Of a stretch of 14,130 nucleotides of DNA, positions 12,922-14,130 are shown piece after piece. The first letter of the stretch is position 1. Every line of letters starts with the position of its first letter. The notes under the pieces were generated by a model that saw nothing but the letters and a program-made list of their open reading frames with translations, did not search any database and was not told the DNA's origin. The stretch is from Pseudomonadota bacterium (GTDB taxonomy: Bacteria > Pseudomonadota > Alphaproteobacteria > Caulobacterales > Caulobacteraceae), in assembly GCA_023390245.1 (NCBI GenBank), contig JAEWDF010000008.1, positions 1-14,130 of the forward strand. Reading direction: 5' to 3'. The position numbers and the translations under genes were made by a program.

Positions 12922-14130
12922 CCGCATCCTTGCATACGTTGTCGAACGGCCTCCGCGTCGTCTGCGATCCCATGCCGGGGCTGAAGACCCTGGCCGTCGT
13001 CGTCGCCGTCCAGGGCGGCGCGCGCTGGGAGGCGGAGGACCGTTCGGGCTGGTCGCACCTGCTGGAGCACCTGGTGTTCAAGGGCGCCGGCGACATGGCC
13101 GCCCGCGAGATCGTCGAACGGATCGAGGCCGAGGGCGGGGTGATTAACGCCGCGACGGGGTACGAGCGCACCAGTTTCGAGGTGCGCGGCCTGGACGGTT
13201 CGCTGCCGCTGGCGATGCAGGTGCTGTCGGACCTGGTGTTCCGCCCGACGCTCGATCCGGTCGAGATCGAGCGCGAGAAGGAGGTGGTGGCCCAGGAGAT
13301 CGCCGAGGCCTTCGACACGCCCGACGACCATGTGTTCGAGATGGTCCAGACCCGCGCCTTCCGGGGCCAGCCGCTGGGTCGGCCGATCCTGGGCTCCATC
13401 GCCAGCCTGGCGCCCGCCGACCGCAGGTCGGTCGAGGCCTGGCGCGCACAACTGTATTCGCCCGACCGGATGGTGGTCGCCGCTTCGGGCGCGGTGGAGG
13501 AGGGCGAACTGCTGCGCCTGGCCGAGACCTGGTTCGGCGCCGCCGTCGCGACCCCGGCCGAGGCGCCGGTCCAGGCGGCCTTCGTCGGCGGCCACGCCCG
13601 GCTGGCGCGCAAGATCGAACAGGCCAATCTGGTGTTCCAGCTGCCCAGCCTGGGGGCCGGCGATGCGGCGCTGCCGGCGCTGCGCCTGTTCAGCGAGATC
13701 CTGGGCGGCGGCATGGCCTCGCGCCTGTTCCAGAGCGCGCGCGAGGAACGCGGCCTGGCCTACGCCATCGACGCCTATCAGGAGCCGTACCAGGACGCGG
13801 GGGTTCTGGGGATCTACGCCGGGGCGGCCGCCGACCGCAGCCGCGAACTGGCCGAGGTCTCGGCCCAGGAACTGCGCGCGCTGGCCGAGGACGGGCCGAC
13901 GCCGGGCGAGCTGGCGCGGGCCAAGGCGGTGCTGAAGGCCGGACTGTGGATGGCCGACGAGAATCCGATGAGCCGGGCGGGGCGGATGGCGGCCCAGACT
14001 CTGATCTTCGGCGCGCCCCTGGCCAGCGACGCCATGGCCGAGCGGCTGGACGCCCAGTCGGTGGAGACGGTGCGCGCGGTGGGCGGCCGGCTGCTGGCGG
14101 CGGGCCGCGCCGCGACGGCGGTGCTGGGGC
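12918..14130 (+). CDS. M16 family zinc metallopeptidase (mitochondrial processing peptidase-like), 3' end outside window
   Basis: The frame is open for 404 codons to the window end. Motifs: LHTLSNGLRVVCDPMPG (5-21); the inverted zinc motif HLLEH (H47, E50, H51) in SGWSHLLEHLVFKG; GGVINAATGYERTSFEV (73-89); the distal zinc-ligand region EKEVVAQEIAE (E127); and the C-terminal-half Arg/Tyr motif SRLFQSAREERGLAYAIDAY (268-287). All catalytic residues are present, so this is the active-type M16B subunit. Substrates are unknown; homologues degrade or process peptides. The start is unusual: CTG 12918 gives LTASLHTL, fits the family N terminus, overlaps the SURF1 stop as CTGA and has GAAGAAAG upstream. 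TTG 12930 is the fallback (MHTLSNG). Little more than the last strands should be missing. Confidence 0.93.
   Translation, partial: MTASLHTLSNGLRVVCDPMPGLKTLAVVVAVQGGARWEAEDRSGWSHLLEHLVFKGAGDMAAREIVERIEAEGGVINAATGYERTSFEVRGLDGSLPLAMQVLSDLVFRPTLDPVEIEREKEVVAQEIAEAFDTPDDHVFEMVQTRAFRGQPLGRPILGSIASLAPADRRSVEAWRAQLYSPDRMVVAASGAVEEGELLRLAETWFGAAVATPAEAPVQAAFVGGHARLARKIEQANLVFQLPSLGAGDAALPALRLFSEILGGGMASRLFQSAREERGLAYAIDAYQEPYQDAGVLGIYAGAAADRSRELAEVSAQELRALAEDGPTPGELARAKAVLKAGLWMADENPMSRAGRMAAQTLIFGAPLASDAMAERLDAQSVETVRAVGGRLLAAGRAATAVLG

Noticed and set aside
12551..13714. A 387-codon minus-strand open frame opposite the SURF1 and M16 genes.
   Set aside because: Antisense to well-supported genes; low-complexity Arg/Ser/Pro composition with no recognisable domain.

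Overview
The window is very GC-rich and densely packed, with many 4-base start/stop overlaps. It reads as the chromosome of an alphaproteobacterium, most likely a Caulobacteraceae member such as Brevundimonas or Caulobacter. That placement is inferred from gene content (alphaproteobacterial aa3 oxidase cluster with ctaF-type and DUF983 genes, glnE, a PadR-HAAS pair) and protein style. No rRNA gene or other phylogenetic marker is present to prove it.

Region 1 (1-3253, + strand): the 3' end of glnE (nitrogen control of glutamine synthetase) is followed by a secreted four-EF-hand protein. After it comes a three-gene cassette: an ECF-type sigma factor, a short single-pass membrane protein in the anti-sigma position, and a membrane-anchored periplasmic Spy/CnrX-like 'metal resistance' protein. 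The three cassette genes overlap by ATGA junctions, so they are very probably one translationally coupled operon. The layout resembles a cnrYXH-type envelope-sensing sigma switch, but the usual metal-binding histidines are missing.

Region 2 (3277-5089, - strand, convergent with region 1): a PadR repressor, a HAAS/DUF1700 membrane protein and an exported GIN-domain (DUF2807) beta-solenoid protein, again joined by ATGA overlaps. An inverted repeat lies between plausible -35 and -10 boxes just upstream of the padR-like gene, as expected for autorepression.

Region 3 (5230-12921, + strand): the aa3-type cytochrome c oxidase cluster. ctaC and ctaD (subunits II and I) come first and are followed by a tandem repeat and a strong hairpin. 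Then come ctaB (heme O synthase), a 57-residue ctaF-like protein, ctaG (CuB chaperone), a 305-bp non-coding stretch, an uncharacterised single-pass membrane protein with a Gly/Met-rich tail, ctaE (subunit III), a DUF983 zinc-ribbon membrane protein and SURF1. Together they supply three core subunits, heme A precursor synthesis, copper insertion and heme insertion. The hairpin, the gap and a possible promoter before ctaE suggest several transcription units.

Region 4 (12918-14130): the N-terminal two-domain part of an M16 zinc peptidase, running off the window. Its reading frame has no ATG or GTG near the expected start; a CTG overlapping the SURF1 stop, or a TTG just downstream, must serve.

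I found no tRNA, rRNA, CRISPR array, insertion sequence or prophage gene. The least explained items are the unknown gene at 10097-10783, the PadR/HAAS/GIN operon and the EF-hand/sigma cassette.
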